Below, one piece after another: positions 26,475 to 35,076 of a DNA stretch of 64,000 nucleotides. The DNA is from RPQJ01 sp963744735. GTDB taxonomy: Bacteria; Pseudomonadota; Gammaproteobacteria; Steroidobacterales; Steroidobacteraceae. Position 1 is the first letter of the stretch, and each line of letters begins with the position of its first letter. The translations under genes were made by a program, and so were the position numbers. The DNA lies in NCBI GenBank assembly GCA_963744735.1, contig CAVUVH010000001.1:186001-250000 (forward strand). The letters run 5' to 3'. The notes under the pieces were generated by a model that had not been told where the DNA came from, searched no databases, and saw only the letters and a list, made by a program, of their open reading frames with translations.

Positions 26475-27298
26475 TGGGCCTGCTGTCCGACATGGCCGCC
26501 GGCAGTCGCGAACGCCTGTCGCAGGCGCGCGCGCGTCTGGGCGATGACGCGCTGCGCGCGCAGTGCGCGGCGATGCCCCCGCCGATCCGGTTGCAGCTGG
26601 CCCCGGCGGGCTTCGACCTGATTGCCGAACTCAAGCTGCGTTCGCCGGCACTCGGCGACCTGTCGACGCGCACGGCCGATCCGCTCGCGCGGCTGCGGGG
26701 CTATGCCGCGGGCGGCGCCGCGGTCTGCTCGATCCTGACCGAGCCCTCGCGCTTCGACGGCGATCTCGCCCACCTGCGCCAGGCCGCCGCGGTGCTTGCG
26801 CCGCTCGGCGTGCCGGCGATGCGCAAGGACTTCCTGGTCGATCCCTACCAGGTGCTGGAAGCGCGCGCCAACGGCGCGAGCGGCGTGCTGCTGATCGTGC
26901 GCATGACCTCGCCCGGCGACCTGGTGGCGATGCTCGATGCCGCCGCGGAGCAGGGGCTGTTCGTGCTGCTCGAGGCGTTCGATGCGGACGACGTCGCCGT
27001 GGCGGCGGCGCTCGCGCGCGACCGTCGGGGCCGCGATGAACAGGTGCTGATGGGCGTCAACTGCCGCGACCTGCAGAGCCTGCAGATCGACTTCGCGCGC
27101 TTCGCCGAGCTGCGCGACCGGCTGCCCGCCGGGTGGCCCGCGGTGGCCGAGAGCGGAGTGGTGACGGCTGCAGACGCCGCCGCGGTCGCCGCGCTCGGCT
27201 ATCGCTGTGCGCTGGTCGGCACGACGCTGATGCGCCAGGACGACCCGGCCGAGGCGGTGCGCGAACTGCTTGCCGCCGGTCGCGGCGCACTGCAATGA
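26474..27298 (+). CDS. trpC: Indole-3-glycerol phosphate synthase
   Basis: TrpC closes the indole ring from CdRP. 274 residues with a TIM-barrel pattern: LIAELKLRSPALGDL (catalytic Glu/Lys region), CSILTEPSRFDGDLAHL, PAMRKDFLVDPYQVLEARANGASGVLLI (catalytic Lys), LFVLLEAFD, LMGVNCRDLQSLQID, AVAESGVVTAADAAAVAALGYRCALVGTTLM. The usual 'LTD' after the barrel start reads LTEPSRF, as in many TrpC. It is monofunctional, with trpF separate. It overlaps trpF by four bases (ATGA). Confidence 0.95.
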   Translation: MGLLSDMAAGSRERLSQARARLGDDALRAQCAAMPPPIRLQLAPAGFDLIAELKLRSPALGDLSTRTADPLARLRGYAAGGAAVCSILTEPSRFDGDLAHLRQAAAVLAPLGVPAMRKDFLVDPYQVLEARANGASGVLLIVRMTSPGDLVAMLDAAAEQGLFVLLEAFDADDVAVAAALARDRRGRDEQVLMGVNCRDLQSLQIDFARFAELRDRLPAGWPAVAESGVVTAADAAAVAALGYRCALVGTTLMRQDDPAEAVRELLAAGRGALQ

Positions 27299-27921
27299 AC
27301 ATCGCCCGCACGCCGCTCTGGGTCAAGGTCTGCGGACTGCGCACCGCCGAGACGCTGGCGGCCGCCGTCGCCGCGGGCGTCGATGCCGTGGGCTTCGTGT
27401 TTCACGCGGACTCGCCGCGCAACCTGGACGTCGGCGAGGCGCGCGAACTCGCGGCCGGCGTGCCCGCGGGCATCGACAAGGTGGCAGTGTTCCTGCACCC
27501 CTCGCAGGACCTGCTCGACCAGGCGCTCGCCGCGGTGCGGCCGGACTGGGTGCAGACGGATGCGGCCGACTTCCTCACGCTGCGGCTGCCCGCCGGCCAG
27601 CGCGTGCTGCCGGTGCTGCGCAGTGGGCAACCGCGCCCTGCGGACGAGCCGCTGCCGGCGCGCTTCCTGCTCGAAAGCGGGCGCAGTGGCGCGGGCGAGC
27701 AGGCCGACTGGTCGCAGGCGGCCGAGTGGGCGGCGCGCGGCGAACTGATCCTCGCGGGCGGCCTCGATGCGGACAACGTCGGCACCGCCATCGAGCGCGT
27801 GCGGCCGTTCGGCGTCGATGTCAGTTCAGGTGTCGAACATGGCCGGGGCCGGAAGGACCCGGCCCTCATCAGGAATTTCGTCAACGCGGCGCGCGCGGCC
27901 CAGGCGCGGCTTGCGACGTGA
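27295..27921 (+). CDS. trpF: Phosphoribosylanthranilate isomerase
   Basis: TrpF performs the Amadori rearrangement of PRA to CdRP. 208 residues. WVKVCGLRTAETLAAAVAAGVDAVGFVFHADSPRN has the catalytic Cys in KVCGLR, and the catalytic Asp region is LILAGGLDADNVGTAI. FGVDVSSGVEHGRGRKDPALI is the phosphate-binding end. Start ATG 27295 within the trpC stop. Confidence 0.95.
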   Translation: MNIARTPLWVKVCGLRTAETLAAAVAAGVDAVGFVFHADSPRNLDVGEARELAAGVPAGIDKVAVFLHPSQDLLDQALAAVRPDWVQTDAADFLTLRLPAGQRVLPVLRSGQPRPADEPLPARFLLESGRSGAGEQADWSQAAEWAARGELILAGGLDADNVGTAIERVRPFGVDVSSGVEHGRGRKDPALIRNFVNAARAAQARLAT

Positions 27922-27940
27922 TATCGGGAGACAGGCAGAA

Positions 27941-29185
27941 ATGAAGACCCAGGCCCTCAAGCTCGATCGCGAGGCGCTGCTCGCACAGACGCTGCGCGGC
28001 GACTTCCCGGACGCACGCGGCCGCTTCGGCCCGTTTGGCGGCCGCTACGTGCCAGAGACGCTGGTGCCCGCGCTCGACCGGCTCGAGCAGGGCATCCGCG
28101 ACATCCTGCCGGATCCGGCGTTCAAGGCCGAGCTCGACGACCAGCTGCGGACCTGGGTCGGGCGCCCGACCCCGCTCACGTACGCCGCAGCCCTGTCGAA
28201 GCGCTGGGGCGCCGAGGTGTGGCTCAAGCGCGAGGACCTCGCGCACACCGGCGCGCACAAGATCAACAATGCCATCGGGCAGGGACTGCTGGCCAAGCGC
28301 CTCGGCGCGAAGCGCATCGTCGCCGAGACGGGCGCCGGCCAGCATGGCGTGGCCACCGCGGCTGCCTGCGCGCGCCTGGGGCTGCCGTGCACGGTGTACA
28401 TGGGTTCGATCGACATGGAGCGCCAGGCGCCGAACGTCGGGCGCATGAAGCTGCTCGGCGCGGATGTCGTGCCCGTCACCGGCGGCGACAAGACGCTGCG
28501 CGCGGCGATCGACGAGGCGCTGCGTGACTGGGTGTCGGACCCGAACGGCACCTTCTACATCCTGGGCTCGGCGGTGGGTCCGCACCCGTATCCCTACATG
28601 GTGCGCGAGTTCCAGCGCGTGATCGGCGTCGAGGCGCGGGCGCAGATGCTGGCGCAGGCCGGCGCGCTGCCGGACGTCGTCGTCGCCTGTGTCGGCGGTG
28701 GTTCGAACGCGATCGGCCTGTTCCATCCGTTCGTGCCGGACACGGCCGTGAAGCTGCTGGGCTTCGAAGCGGGCGGCACCGGCGCGGGCCTCGGGCAGAA
28801 CGCCGCTTCGCTCGCCTACGGCACGCCGGGCGTGCTGCAGGGGTGCTATTCGCTGCTGCTGCAGGACGAGCACGGCCAGATCCAGGAGACGCACTCGGTG
28901 TCGGCCGGGCTCGACTATCCGGGCGTCGGCCCGGAACACGCGCTGCTCGCCAGCATCGGCCGGCTCGACTACGCCGCAGCCGAGGACGACGAGTCGCTCG
29001 CGGCGCTGGCCGAGTGCAGCCAGTACGAGGGCATCCTGCCGGCGATCGAGACCGCGCACGCGTTTGCCGGCGCGCGCAAGTACGCGCTGCAGCACCCTGG
29101 CTGCCGGATCCTGATCGGCCTGTCGGGCCGCGGCGACAAGGACATGCCGACGCTGCAGCGCACGCTGCTCAAGGGGAAGCTGTGA
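27941..29185 (+). CDS. trpB: Tryptophan synthase beta subunit
   Basis: TrpB condenses indole with serine using PLP. 414 residues. GRFGPFGGRYVPETLVPAL opens the protein; LKREDLAHTGAHKINNAIGQ carries the PLP Lys; ETGAGQHGVATAAACARLGL, VACVGGGSNAIGLFHPF and LIGLSGRGDKDM are the other cofactor and substrate segments. A GGGAG-like site precedes ATG 27941. It is followed by trpA with a one-base overlap, as usual for the alpha2-beta2 complex. Confidence 0.97.
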   Translation: MKTQALKLDREALLAQTLRGDFPDARGRFGPFGGRYVPETLVPALDRLEQGIRDILPDPAFKAELDDQLRTWVGRPTPLTYAAALSKRWGAEVWLKREDLAHTGAHKINNAIGQGLLAKRLGAKRIVAETGAGQHGVATAAACARLGLPCTVYMGSIDMERQAPNVGRMKLLGADVVPVTGGDKTLRAAIDEALRDWVSDPNGTFYILGSAVGPHPYPYMVREFQRVIGVEARAQMLAQAGALPDVVVACVGGGSNAIGLFHPFVPDTAVKLLGFEAGGTGAGLGQNAASLAYGTPGVLQGCYSLLLQDEHGQIQETHSVSAGLDYPGVGPEHALLASIGRLDYAAAEDDESLAALAECSQYEGILPAIETAHAFAGARKYALQHPGCRILIGLSGRGDKDMPTLQRTLLKGKL

Positions 29186-29961
29186 TGACGAATCGGGTGC
29201 AGGAACCGCGCGACCGGATCAGCCAGGCGATCCGCACCGCGGGCGAAGGCGGCCGACCCGCGGTGGTCGGATTCATGACGGCCGGCTTTCCGGACCGCGA
29301 ACACTTCCAGCGGGACCTGCGCGCCGTGGCCTCGGCGGCGGACGTCGTCGAGATCGGCGTGCCGTTCAGCGATCCGATGGCCGACGGCGCGACCATCCAG
29401 CGCGCAAGCTTCGCCTCGCTGCAGGGCGGCTTCACGCTGCCCTGGCTGCTGCAGGCGCTGCAGTCGATGCAGCCGCCGGCGCAGGCGCCGGTGCTGCTGA
29501 TGAGCTATCTCAATCCCCTGCTGGCCTTCGGCCTCGAGAACCTGCCCGAGGCCGCGGCCAGGGCGGGGGTGTGCGGGTTCATCATTCCCGACCTGCCGTA
29601 CGAGGAAAGCGCCGACGTGCGCGAGGCGCTCGACCGCGTCGGCATCGCGCTGGTGCAGATGGTCACGCCGGTCACGCCGGAGCCGCGACTCAGGATGCTG
29701 TGCGAGGCCAGCCAGGGCTTCGTCTACGCGGTGACGATGACCGGCACGACCGGCAAGTCGGTCGCGGTGCCGGACGAGGTGCTCGACTACATGGATCGCG
29801 TTCGGGCAGTGTCGCCGGTGCCGGTGTGCGCCGGCTTCGGCATCCGCAATGCCGGGCAGGTGGCACGCATGCAGGGACACGTGGACGGCGTGGTCGTCGG
29901 CTCGGCGCTGGTCGAGGTGCTCGAGCGCGGGGAGGATCCGGCGGAGTTCCTGCGGGGCTGA
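29185..29961 (+). CDS. trpA: Tryptophan synthase alpha subunit
   Basis: TrpA cleaves indole-glycerol phosphate and channels indole to TrpB. 258 residues. VVGFMTAGFPDRE, VVEIGVPFSDPMADGATIQRAS (catalytic Glu) and GFIIPDLPYEES (catalytic Asp) are present, as are FVYAVTMTGTTGKSV, CAGFGIRNAGQVARM and VDGVVVGSALV. One small departure: many TrpA have 'SVTGVTG' where this has TMTGTTG. It is the last gene of trpEGDCFBA. Confidence 0.95.
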   Translation: MTNRVQEPRDRISQAIRTAGEGGRPAVVGFMTAGFPDREHFQRDLRAVASAADVVEIGVPFSDPMADGATIQRASFASLQGGFTLPWLLQALQSMQPPAQAPVLLMSYLNPLLAFGLENLPEAAARAGVCGFIIPDLPYEESADVREALDRVGIALVQMVTPVTPEPRLRMLCEASQGFVYAVTMTGTTGKSVAVPDEVLDYMDRVRAVSPVPVCAGFGIRNAGQVARMQGHVDGVVVGSALVEVLERGEDPAEFLRG

Positions 29962-29969
29962 AGAGTAAC

Positions 29970-30161
29970 GCGCAGGAGACGGCACAGGCTGAGGTGACGT
30001 GCACGGTGCCCGTGACTTGTGCTCCTGAGCCCGATTTGTCGAGCGCCGCAGCTCGGGCGAGTCGCGAGGCGCGAGGACTGGATGTCAGCTCGCCCGGCAC
30101 GCCTCGCGACCGCTCGAGCAAGGTTCGCCGTGGCTCGTGCGTTGCCTGCGCACGAGCCACG
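29970..30161. other. Multi-hairpin intergenic region after trpA
   Basis: No open frame here has coding character. Three strong inverted repeats stand in order: CAGGAG / CTCCTG (29973-30026), enclosing GCACA / TGTGC and CACGG-TGC-CCGTG; GTCGCGAGGCG (30061-30071) with CGCCTCGCGAC (30100-30110), enclosed by TCGAGCG / CGCTCGA; and a perfect 13-bp hairpin 30129-30141 / 30149-30161 with loop TTGCCTG. CTCGGGCGAG near 30052 can also pair with CTCGCCCG near 30089, crossing the second stem. No T tract follows, and the region matches no RNA family I recognise. It may act as the 3' end of the trp mRNA or as an unknown RNA. Confidence 0.5.
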
Positions 30162-30206
30162 AAGCGCGCGAGCAGAGGCGCGGGTATCGTGCGCAACAGC
30201 CCTCAC

Positions 30207-30241
30207 CCCGCCCTCTCCCACTGCGTGAGAGGGAGCGGGGA
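30207..30241. repeat. Dispersed CCTCTC / GAGAGG hairpin repeat, copy 1
   Basis: CCCCGC-CCTCTC ... GAGAGG-GA-GCGGGG hairpin preceded by AGCCCTCACC. It shares the AGCCCTCACC and CTCTCCC modules with repeats at 44794, 47449 and 60031. It lies between convergent trpA and the HD gene. Confidence 0.65.
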
Positions 30242-31237
30242 CTAAGTCTCCAGTCCCATGCGGATGTGCCGGATCACCAGCGAGCGCATGGTCTCGAGCG
30301 GGTTCTTTTCCCAGGTGAACACGGGTGGCGAGCGGCGCAGCAGGCCCCAGTTGCCGGACTCGAGCACCTTCTGCAGGTACGCCAGGTTGCGCTCGATCGC
30401 GGCCATGTACGGATTGCTGCCGCCGTACAGCGCTTCGAGGTAGCGATAGGCCGAGCCGAACTCGCCGTCGAGGCGGGTGCGCAGCGTGTACTGGAAGAAC
30501 TCCGGCGTCTGCCGCAGCACGTCGAGGCCGGAGCCGTACTGCACCTTGAGGCCGCCGCCGCCGTCGCGCTTCATCGCCACGCCGCCCAGCACGAACTCCG
30601 GATACAGCCGGTCGCGGCATTTTTCCAGGTAACAGCGGTCCGACATCTGCGCCAGCATGTCGGCGGTGCCGAGCAGGTGTCCGACCCGGCGGTCGCGGAC
30701 GTCGTCGAGACGGATGTCGGCGAACGGCACCTCGTACCCGGTGAAGTGGATCACCTGCATCGCCACCGGCACCCAGTTGCCCATGCCGATCGTCGGCAGG
30801 TAGCGCTCGAGGAACTGCGCGCCGCGACTGACGTGTGTCAGCGTGAACTCTGCGCCGTTGCGGTGCTGCGTGTCGTCGGTCTGGCGGATGTAGCCGGCGT
30901 CGTGGAACAGCGCGATGACCAGGCCGAACAGCGCGCGTTCGGCGCCGAGGCGCTGGTCCGGCGACTGCGAGCGGTCGTAGCCCGCGAGCAGCCGCGCCAT
31001 CGCCAGCGTGTCGTCGAGCGAGTGCTGCATGTCGTGATAGACGGTGTCGCAGCCGAGGTAGCCGGGAAACTGTCCGGAGAACAGCCGCTCGAAGTCGCCG
31101 AAGGCCTGCGTCAGCCGGTCGGTGTTCGTGCCTGGCCAGGTCTGGTGAAACAGGTCCTCGACGGCCTTGCGCACGGCCGCCACCGAACTCACCTGCACGG
31201 TGTTGGTGACGTCGTAGTCGCTGCGGCGGAACTGCAT
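30242..31237 (-). CDS. HD-domain phosphohydrolase
   Basis: A 331-residue cytoplasmic protein. GCDTVYHDMQHSLDDTLAMARLLAGYD gives the first metal His and a second His. LFGLVIALFHDAGYIRQTDDTQHRNGAEFTLTHVSRGAQFL contains the HD pair and following His residues expected of the HD/PDEase superfamily. Downstream, IHFTGYEVPF and GTADMLAQMSDRCYLEKC complete the metal site pattern. It resembles cyclic-nucleotide phosphodiesterase-like HD proteins, but the substrate cannot be named. ATG 31237. It stands alone on the minus strand; the 125 bases upstream to xthA show no gene. Confidence 0.8.
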   Translation of the reverse strand: MQFRRSDYDVTNTVQVSSVAAVRKAVEDLFHQTWPGTNTDRLTQAFGDFERLFSGQFPGYLGCDTVYHDMQHSLDDTLAMARLLAGYDRSQSPDQRLGAERALFGLVIALFHDAGYIRQTDDTQHRNGAEFTLTHVSRGAQFLERYLPTIGMGNWVPVAMQVIHFTGYEVPFADIRLDDVRDRRVGHLLGTADMLAQMSDRCYLEKCRDRLYPEFVLGGVAMKRDGGGGLKVQYGSGLDVLRQTPEFFQYTLRTRLDGEFGSAYRYLEALYGGSNPYMAAIERNLAYLQKVLESGNWGLLRRSPPVFTWEKNPLETMRSLVIRHIRMGLET

Positions 31238-31362
31238 GATGGGTCGGTCGAACAGGCGCGGGGCTGCGGGCGTGCGGCGAGTCTAGACCGTCCGCCCGCA
31301 AACGCCAGAGTCAAAAAAACCGACACTGCACGGATTCGACGCTTTTGTGCCGCGTGCACGGC

Positions 31363-32136
31363 CTATATGTCAAACCTCGCGACCACCGGAGTGTGGTCGG
31401 ACGGCCGTTCCAGCCGCCGCGGCGCCTTGTCGATGTGACACGCCACGCACTTCTGCGCGAGCGTGCCCGAGGCCAGGATCAGGTCGATGCGCAGGCCCGC
31501 GTTGCGACGGAATGCCATGCGGCGGTAGTCCCACCAGGAGTAGGACTTGTCCGGCTGCTCGAACAGGCGGAAGCAATCGGCGAAGCCCAGTTGCTGCAGC
31601 GCCTGCAGCGCCGCGCGCTCCGGCGGGCTGACGTGCACCGATCCTTCCCAGGCCTTCGGATCGTGCACATCGCGATCCTCGGGCGCGACATTGAAATCAC
31701 CGAGCACCACCAGGCGGGGATGCCGGGCAAGCTCGGCCGCCACGTACTCGCGGAGCGCCGCGAACCAGCGCAGCTTGTACTCGAACTTGTCCGAGCCGAC
31801 GGTCTGGCCGTTGGGCACGTACACGTCGATGACGCGCACGCCGCCGACCGTGGCCGCCAGCACGCGCCGCTGCTCGTCCTCGAATCCCGGAATGCCGGCC
31901 ACGGCGTCGGTCGCCGGCGTCCGGCTGAGCAGCGCGACACCGTTGTAGGTGCGCTGGCCGCTGCAGACCGAGTGCCAGCCCAGGGCCTGCAGCTCCGCCG
32001 TCGGGAAGTCGGCGTCGGGCAGCTTGGTTTCCTGCAGCGCGATCGCGTCGACCGGATTGGCGGCCAGCCACTCCGTGAGGTGCGGCATGCGCACCCGCAG
32101 CGAGTTGACGTTCCAGGTGGCGAGCGTGCAGCTCAT
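31363..32136 (-). CDS. xthA: Exodeoxyribonuclease III (AP endonuclease, ExoIII family)
   Basis: Mg-dependent AP endonuclease / 3'-5' exonuclease for base-excision repair. 257 residues. TLATWNVNSLRVRMPHL and ALQETKLPDADFP (catalytic Glu), VIDVYVPNGQTVGSDKF, LVVLGDFNVAPEDRDVHDP, YSWWDYRRMAFRRNAGLRIDLIL and the C-terminal RPSDHTPVVA (catalytic Asp-His) are all present. Start ATG 32136 overlaps the prlC stop by four bases, so the two are coupled. Confidence 0.95.
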   Translation of the reverse strand: MSCTLATWNVNSLRVRMPHLTEWLAANPVDAIALQETKLPDADFPTAELQALGWHSVCSGQRTYNGVALLSRTPATDAVAGIPGFEDEQRRVLAATVGGVRVIDVYVPNGQTVGSDKFEYKLRWFAALREYVAAELARHPRLVVLGDFNVAPEDRDVHDPKAWEGSVHVSPPERAALQALQQLGFADCFRLFEQPDKSYSWWDYRRMAFRRNAGLRIDLILASGTLAQKCVACHIDKAPRRLERPSDHTPVVARFDI

Positions 32137-34145
32137 GCCGCGAGTCCCAGCTGGCGCAACAGCGGCTCGAGTTCGGGCGGCCGGCCGCGGAACTCGACGA
32201 ATGCTTCCATCGCGTCGCGGCTGCCACCGCGCTCGAGGATCGCGCCGAGAAACCGCCGCGCCGTCGCCGTGTCGAAGATGCCCGCGTCCTCGAACGCGCC
32301 GAACGCATCGGCCGACAGCACCTCGGCCCACTTGTAGCTGTAGTAGCCCGCGGCGTAACCGCCCGAGAAAATGTGCTGGAAGCTGTGCGGGAAACGGTTG
32401 AACGCCGGCGGCGTCACCACGGCGACTTCCGCGCGCACCTCGGCCAGCGTCTCGAGCAGCCGCGCACCGCGTTCCGGCGTGAACTCGGCGTGCAGGCGGA
32501 AATCGAACAGCGCGAACTCGAGCTGCCGCACCGACTGCATGCCTGCCTGGAACGTGCGCGTGGCCTGCAGCTTCCGCAGCTGCCCGGCCGGCAGCGGCTC
32601 GCCGGTCTCGACATGGCCCGAGATCAGCGGCAGCACTTCCTCGCGCCAGGCGAAGTTTTCCATGAACTGGCTCGGCAGTTCGACCGCGTCCCAGGGCACG
32701 CCGTTGATGCCGGCGACGCTCGGGAAGTCGACGCGCGTCAGCATGTGGTGCAGTCCGTGGCCGAACTCGTGGAACAGCGTCAGCACCTCGTAGTGGGTCA
32801 GCTGCGACGGCCGCCCTGCGCCGGGCGGCGTGAAGTTGCAGACCAGGTAGGCGATCGGCAGCGCCTGGGCGCCGCCCAGGTCGATGCGGCCGAGGCATTC
32901 GTCCATCCAGGCCCCGCCGCGCTTCTTCGGCCGCGAATACAGGTCGAGGAAGAAGCCGCCGCGCGCCACGCCGTCGGCGCCGACCACGTCGTAGAACTGC
33001 ACGTCCGGGTGGTAGACCTCGACGTCGGCACGCGGCTCGACGCGGATGCCATACAGGCGCTGCGCCACCGCGAACAGCCCCTGCAGCACGCGCGGCAACG
33101 GAAAATAAGGCCGCAGTTCCTCCTCGGAAACGGCCAGCCGTTCGCGCTTCAGGCGTTCGGCGTAGAAGGCCACGTCCCAGGCCGCGAGACTTGTACCCGC
33201 AAACGACTCCAGCTCCGCGAACTCGCGCTGCGCGGCCGGCCGGCACAGGCGGGCCAGGCGCCGCAGGAACTGCAGCACCTCGGCCGGGTCGCGCGCCATC
33301 TTGGTCGCCAGCGAGTACTCGGCAAAGTTCGAATAGCCCACCAGGCGCGCTGCCTCGTGGCGCAGCGCCAGTATTTCCTCGATCAGCGCCGAGTTGTCCC
33401 ACTGCGCCGGGCCCTGCTCGGAGGCGCGCGTGATCCAGGCGGTGTAGAACGCCTCGCGCAGTGGCCTGTTCTCGGCGTGGGTCAGCACGGCCTGGTAATT
33501 GGGCGCATCGAGCGGGAACAACCAGCCTTCGCGGCCCGCCTTGGCGGCTTCGGCGCGTGCCCGGGCGATGACCGCCTCGGGCAGGCCGGCGAGTTCCGCG
33601 GCGTCGTCCACTGCGCGCGACCAGGCGTTGGTGGCGTCGAGCACGTTCTCGTCGAACTTCGCCTGCACCGAGGCCAGCCGTTCCATCACCGCCTTGAAGC
33701 GCTGCTTGCGCGGCGCATCGAGCGCCACGCCCGAGAGCCTGAAGTCGCGCAGGGCATTGTCGATGAGCTGCCGCTGCGCCGGCTGCAGCTGCTCGTACTC
33801 GGTGTCGCGCACGCGCTGGTAGGCCGCGCAGAGCCGCTCGTCCTGCGCGAGGTCGGTGTGATAGGCCGTCAGCAGCGGCAGGCAGGCGTTGTAGGCGGCG
33901 CGCAATTCGTCGCCGTTGGTGACGCCGTTCAGGTGCCCGACGGGCGACCAGGTGCGGGCCAGCCGGTGCTGCATCCGCTCGATCGGCGCCACGATGCCCG
34001 CCCAGCCGCTCGCGCCGCTGTCCAGCAGCTGCGCCAGCGTGCTGCGGTTGGCTTCGAGCACCTGCCTCAGCGCAGGCTCCACATGCTCCGGGCGGATCGA
34101 CTGGAACAGGGGCAGGGTGGCGTCTTGCAGCAGGGGATTGTCCAT
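32133..34145 (-). CDS. prlC: Oligopeptidase A (M3 metallopeptidase)
   Basis: A cytosolic zinc oligopeptidase that degrades signal peptides and other short peptides. 670 residues, close to E. coli OpdA. The zinc motif LTLFHEFGHGLHHMLTRV holds HEFGH, and the downstream Glu lies in GINGVPWDAVELPSQFMENF. HIFSGGYAAGYYSYKWAEVLSADAF is the conserved C-terminal substrate segment. The start MDNPLLQDATLPLFQSIRPEHVEPAL is typical. It is operonic with xthA. Confidence 0.94.
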   Translation of the reverse strand: MDNPLLQDATLPLFQSIRPEHVEPALRQVLEANRSTLAQLLDSGASGWAGIVAPIERMQHRLARTWSPVGHLNGVTNGDELRAAYNACLPLLTAYHTDLAQDERLCAAYQRVRDTEYEQLQPAQRQLIDNALRDFRLSGVALDAPRKQRFKAVMERLASVQAKFDENVLDATNAWSRAVDDAAELAGLPEAVIARARAEAAKAGREGWLFPLDAPNYQAVLTHAENRPLREAFYTAWITRASEQGPAQWDNSALIEEILALRHEAARLVGYSNFAEYSLATKMARDPAEVLQFLRRLARLCRPAAQREFAELESFAGTSLAAWDVAFYAERLKRERLAVSEEELRPYFPLPRVLQGLFAVAQRLYGIRVEPRADVEVYHPDVQFYDVVGADGVARGGFFLDLYSRPKKRGGAWMDECLGRIDLGGAQALPIAYLVCNFTPPGAGRPSQLTHYEVLTLFHEFGHGLHHMLTRVDFPSVAGINGVPWDAVELPSQFMENFAWREEVLPLISGHVETGEPLPAGQLRKLQATRTFQAGMQSVRQLEFALFDFRLHAEFTPERGARLLETLAEVRAEVAVVTPPAFNRFPHSFQHIFSGGYAAGYYSYKWAEVLSADAFGAFEDAGIFDTATARRFLGAILERGGSRDAMEAFVEFRGRPPELEPLLRQLGLAA

Positions 34146-34176
34146 CCCCGGATTCTAGCGGTGCGGCGGACCGGTA

Positions 34177-35076
34177 TCAGCCAAAAGCGCCCTGCAGCAG
34201 CCAGCCCAGTGCATAGACGGCGCCGACGAAGGCGGCGAAGGCAAGCAGGGCCCGGCGGCGGTAGCGGCGGGCCAGGTCGCCCGGGGGCAGCGCGGCCAGC
34301 AGGAACAGCCGCCCGTCGTCCGGGCGGCACAGGACATGCCAGTTCTCGCGCGCGCCACGTTCGCGCGACCGCTCCAGCACCGCGGCCTTTGCCGCCGTGC
34401 GGGCGGCTTCCCACTCGTCGAGGCCGATCCGGCCGTCACGGTCGGTGTCGAAGCGCTGCAGCAGGGCGGGCTGGTCGCGCTTCCACTCGACCAGCAGTTC
34501 GGCCGCCTCGGTGGCGTGACCCGCCTCGGTGGCCGAGGCGGTCGAGCGGAAATCACCCAGCGCATACAGGCGCTCGTGCTCGTAGATGCGTTCCTCGACG
34601 TAGCGGAACTCGCGGCCGCCCGTGAAGGTCATGCGGGCCGGCGTGTCCGACTTCGGCCAGGGCGTGTCGCCATACCAGGTGGTCGATTCGACCGGCACGA
34701 CCTCCGCGCCGTCCGGTTGCACCACGCACTGGCCGGTGTCGTCGTCGAGCAGGAACGCGATCGACGAAGTGCCGGATGCCACGGTCTCCCAGGCCTCGCG
34801 CCGGTTCTTGCCGCTGCCGCGCTCGGTGCGGCGGGATACCCGGTAGCGCCACCAGACGCAGGGACGCTGCGTCAGCGGGGCCAGGTTCCGTGTGCCGGGC
34901 AGGGGCAGGCCGCTGCCCGACAGCTCGACATAGCCCTGCGCCGCCGAGCGGATGCGCGACTGCGGCGTGTCCTCGATCAGCCGCGCGATCCGCAGCCAGC
35001 GCAGGGCGGCCGTGCCGCCCGCGATGACGGCGACGCCAAGGGTCAGCAGCCAGAACAAGAGATCGTCGTCAGCCAA
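34177..35076 (-). CDS. GIDE-domain membrane protein with an EF-hand-like loop
   Basis: A 299-residue inner-membrane protein. TM1 is about residues 7-25 and a C-terminal TM about 279-297. In between is a GIDE domain of the type first named in MULAN-like E3 ligases (AAQGYVELSGSGLPLPGTRNLAPLTQRPCVWWRYRVSRR), here without a RING finger. DTDRDGRIGLDEW is a canonical EF-hand calcium loop and unusual for the family. It overlaps lemA by eight bases; GIDE-LemA pairs are common in Gammaproteobacteria. The function is unknown; a role in envelope stress or membrane proteolysis is speculative. Confidence 0.78.
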   Translation of the reverse strand: MADDDLLFWLLTLGVAVIAGGTAALRWLRIARLIEDTPQSRIRSAAQGYVELSGSGLPLPGTRNLAPLTQRPCVWWRYRVSRRTERGSGKNRREAWETVASGTSSIAFLLDDDTGQCVVQPDGAEVVPVESTTWYGDTPWPKSDTPARMTFTGGREFRYVEERIYEHERLYALGDFRSTASATEAGHATEAAELLVEWKRDQPALLQRFDTDRDGRIGLDEWEAARTAAKAAVLERSRERGARENWHVLCRPDDGRLFLLAALPPGDLARRYRRRALLAFAAFVGAVYALGWLLQGAFG

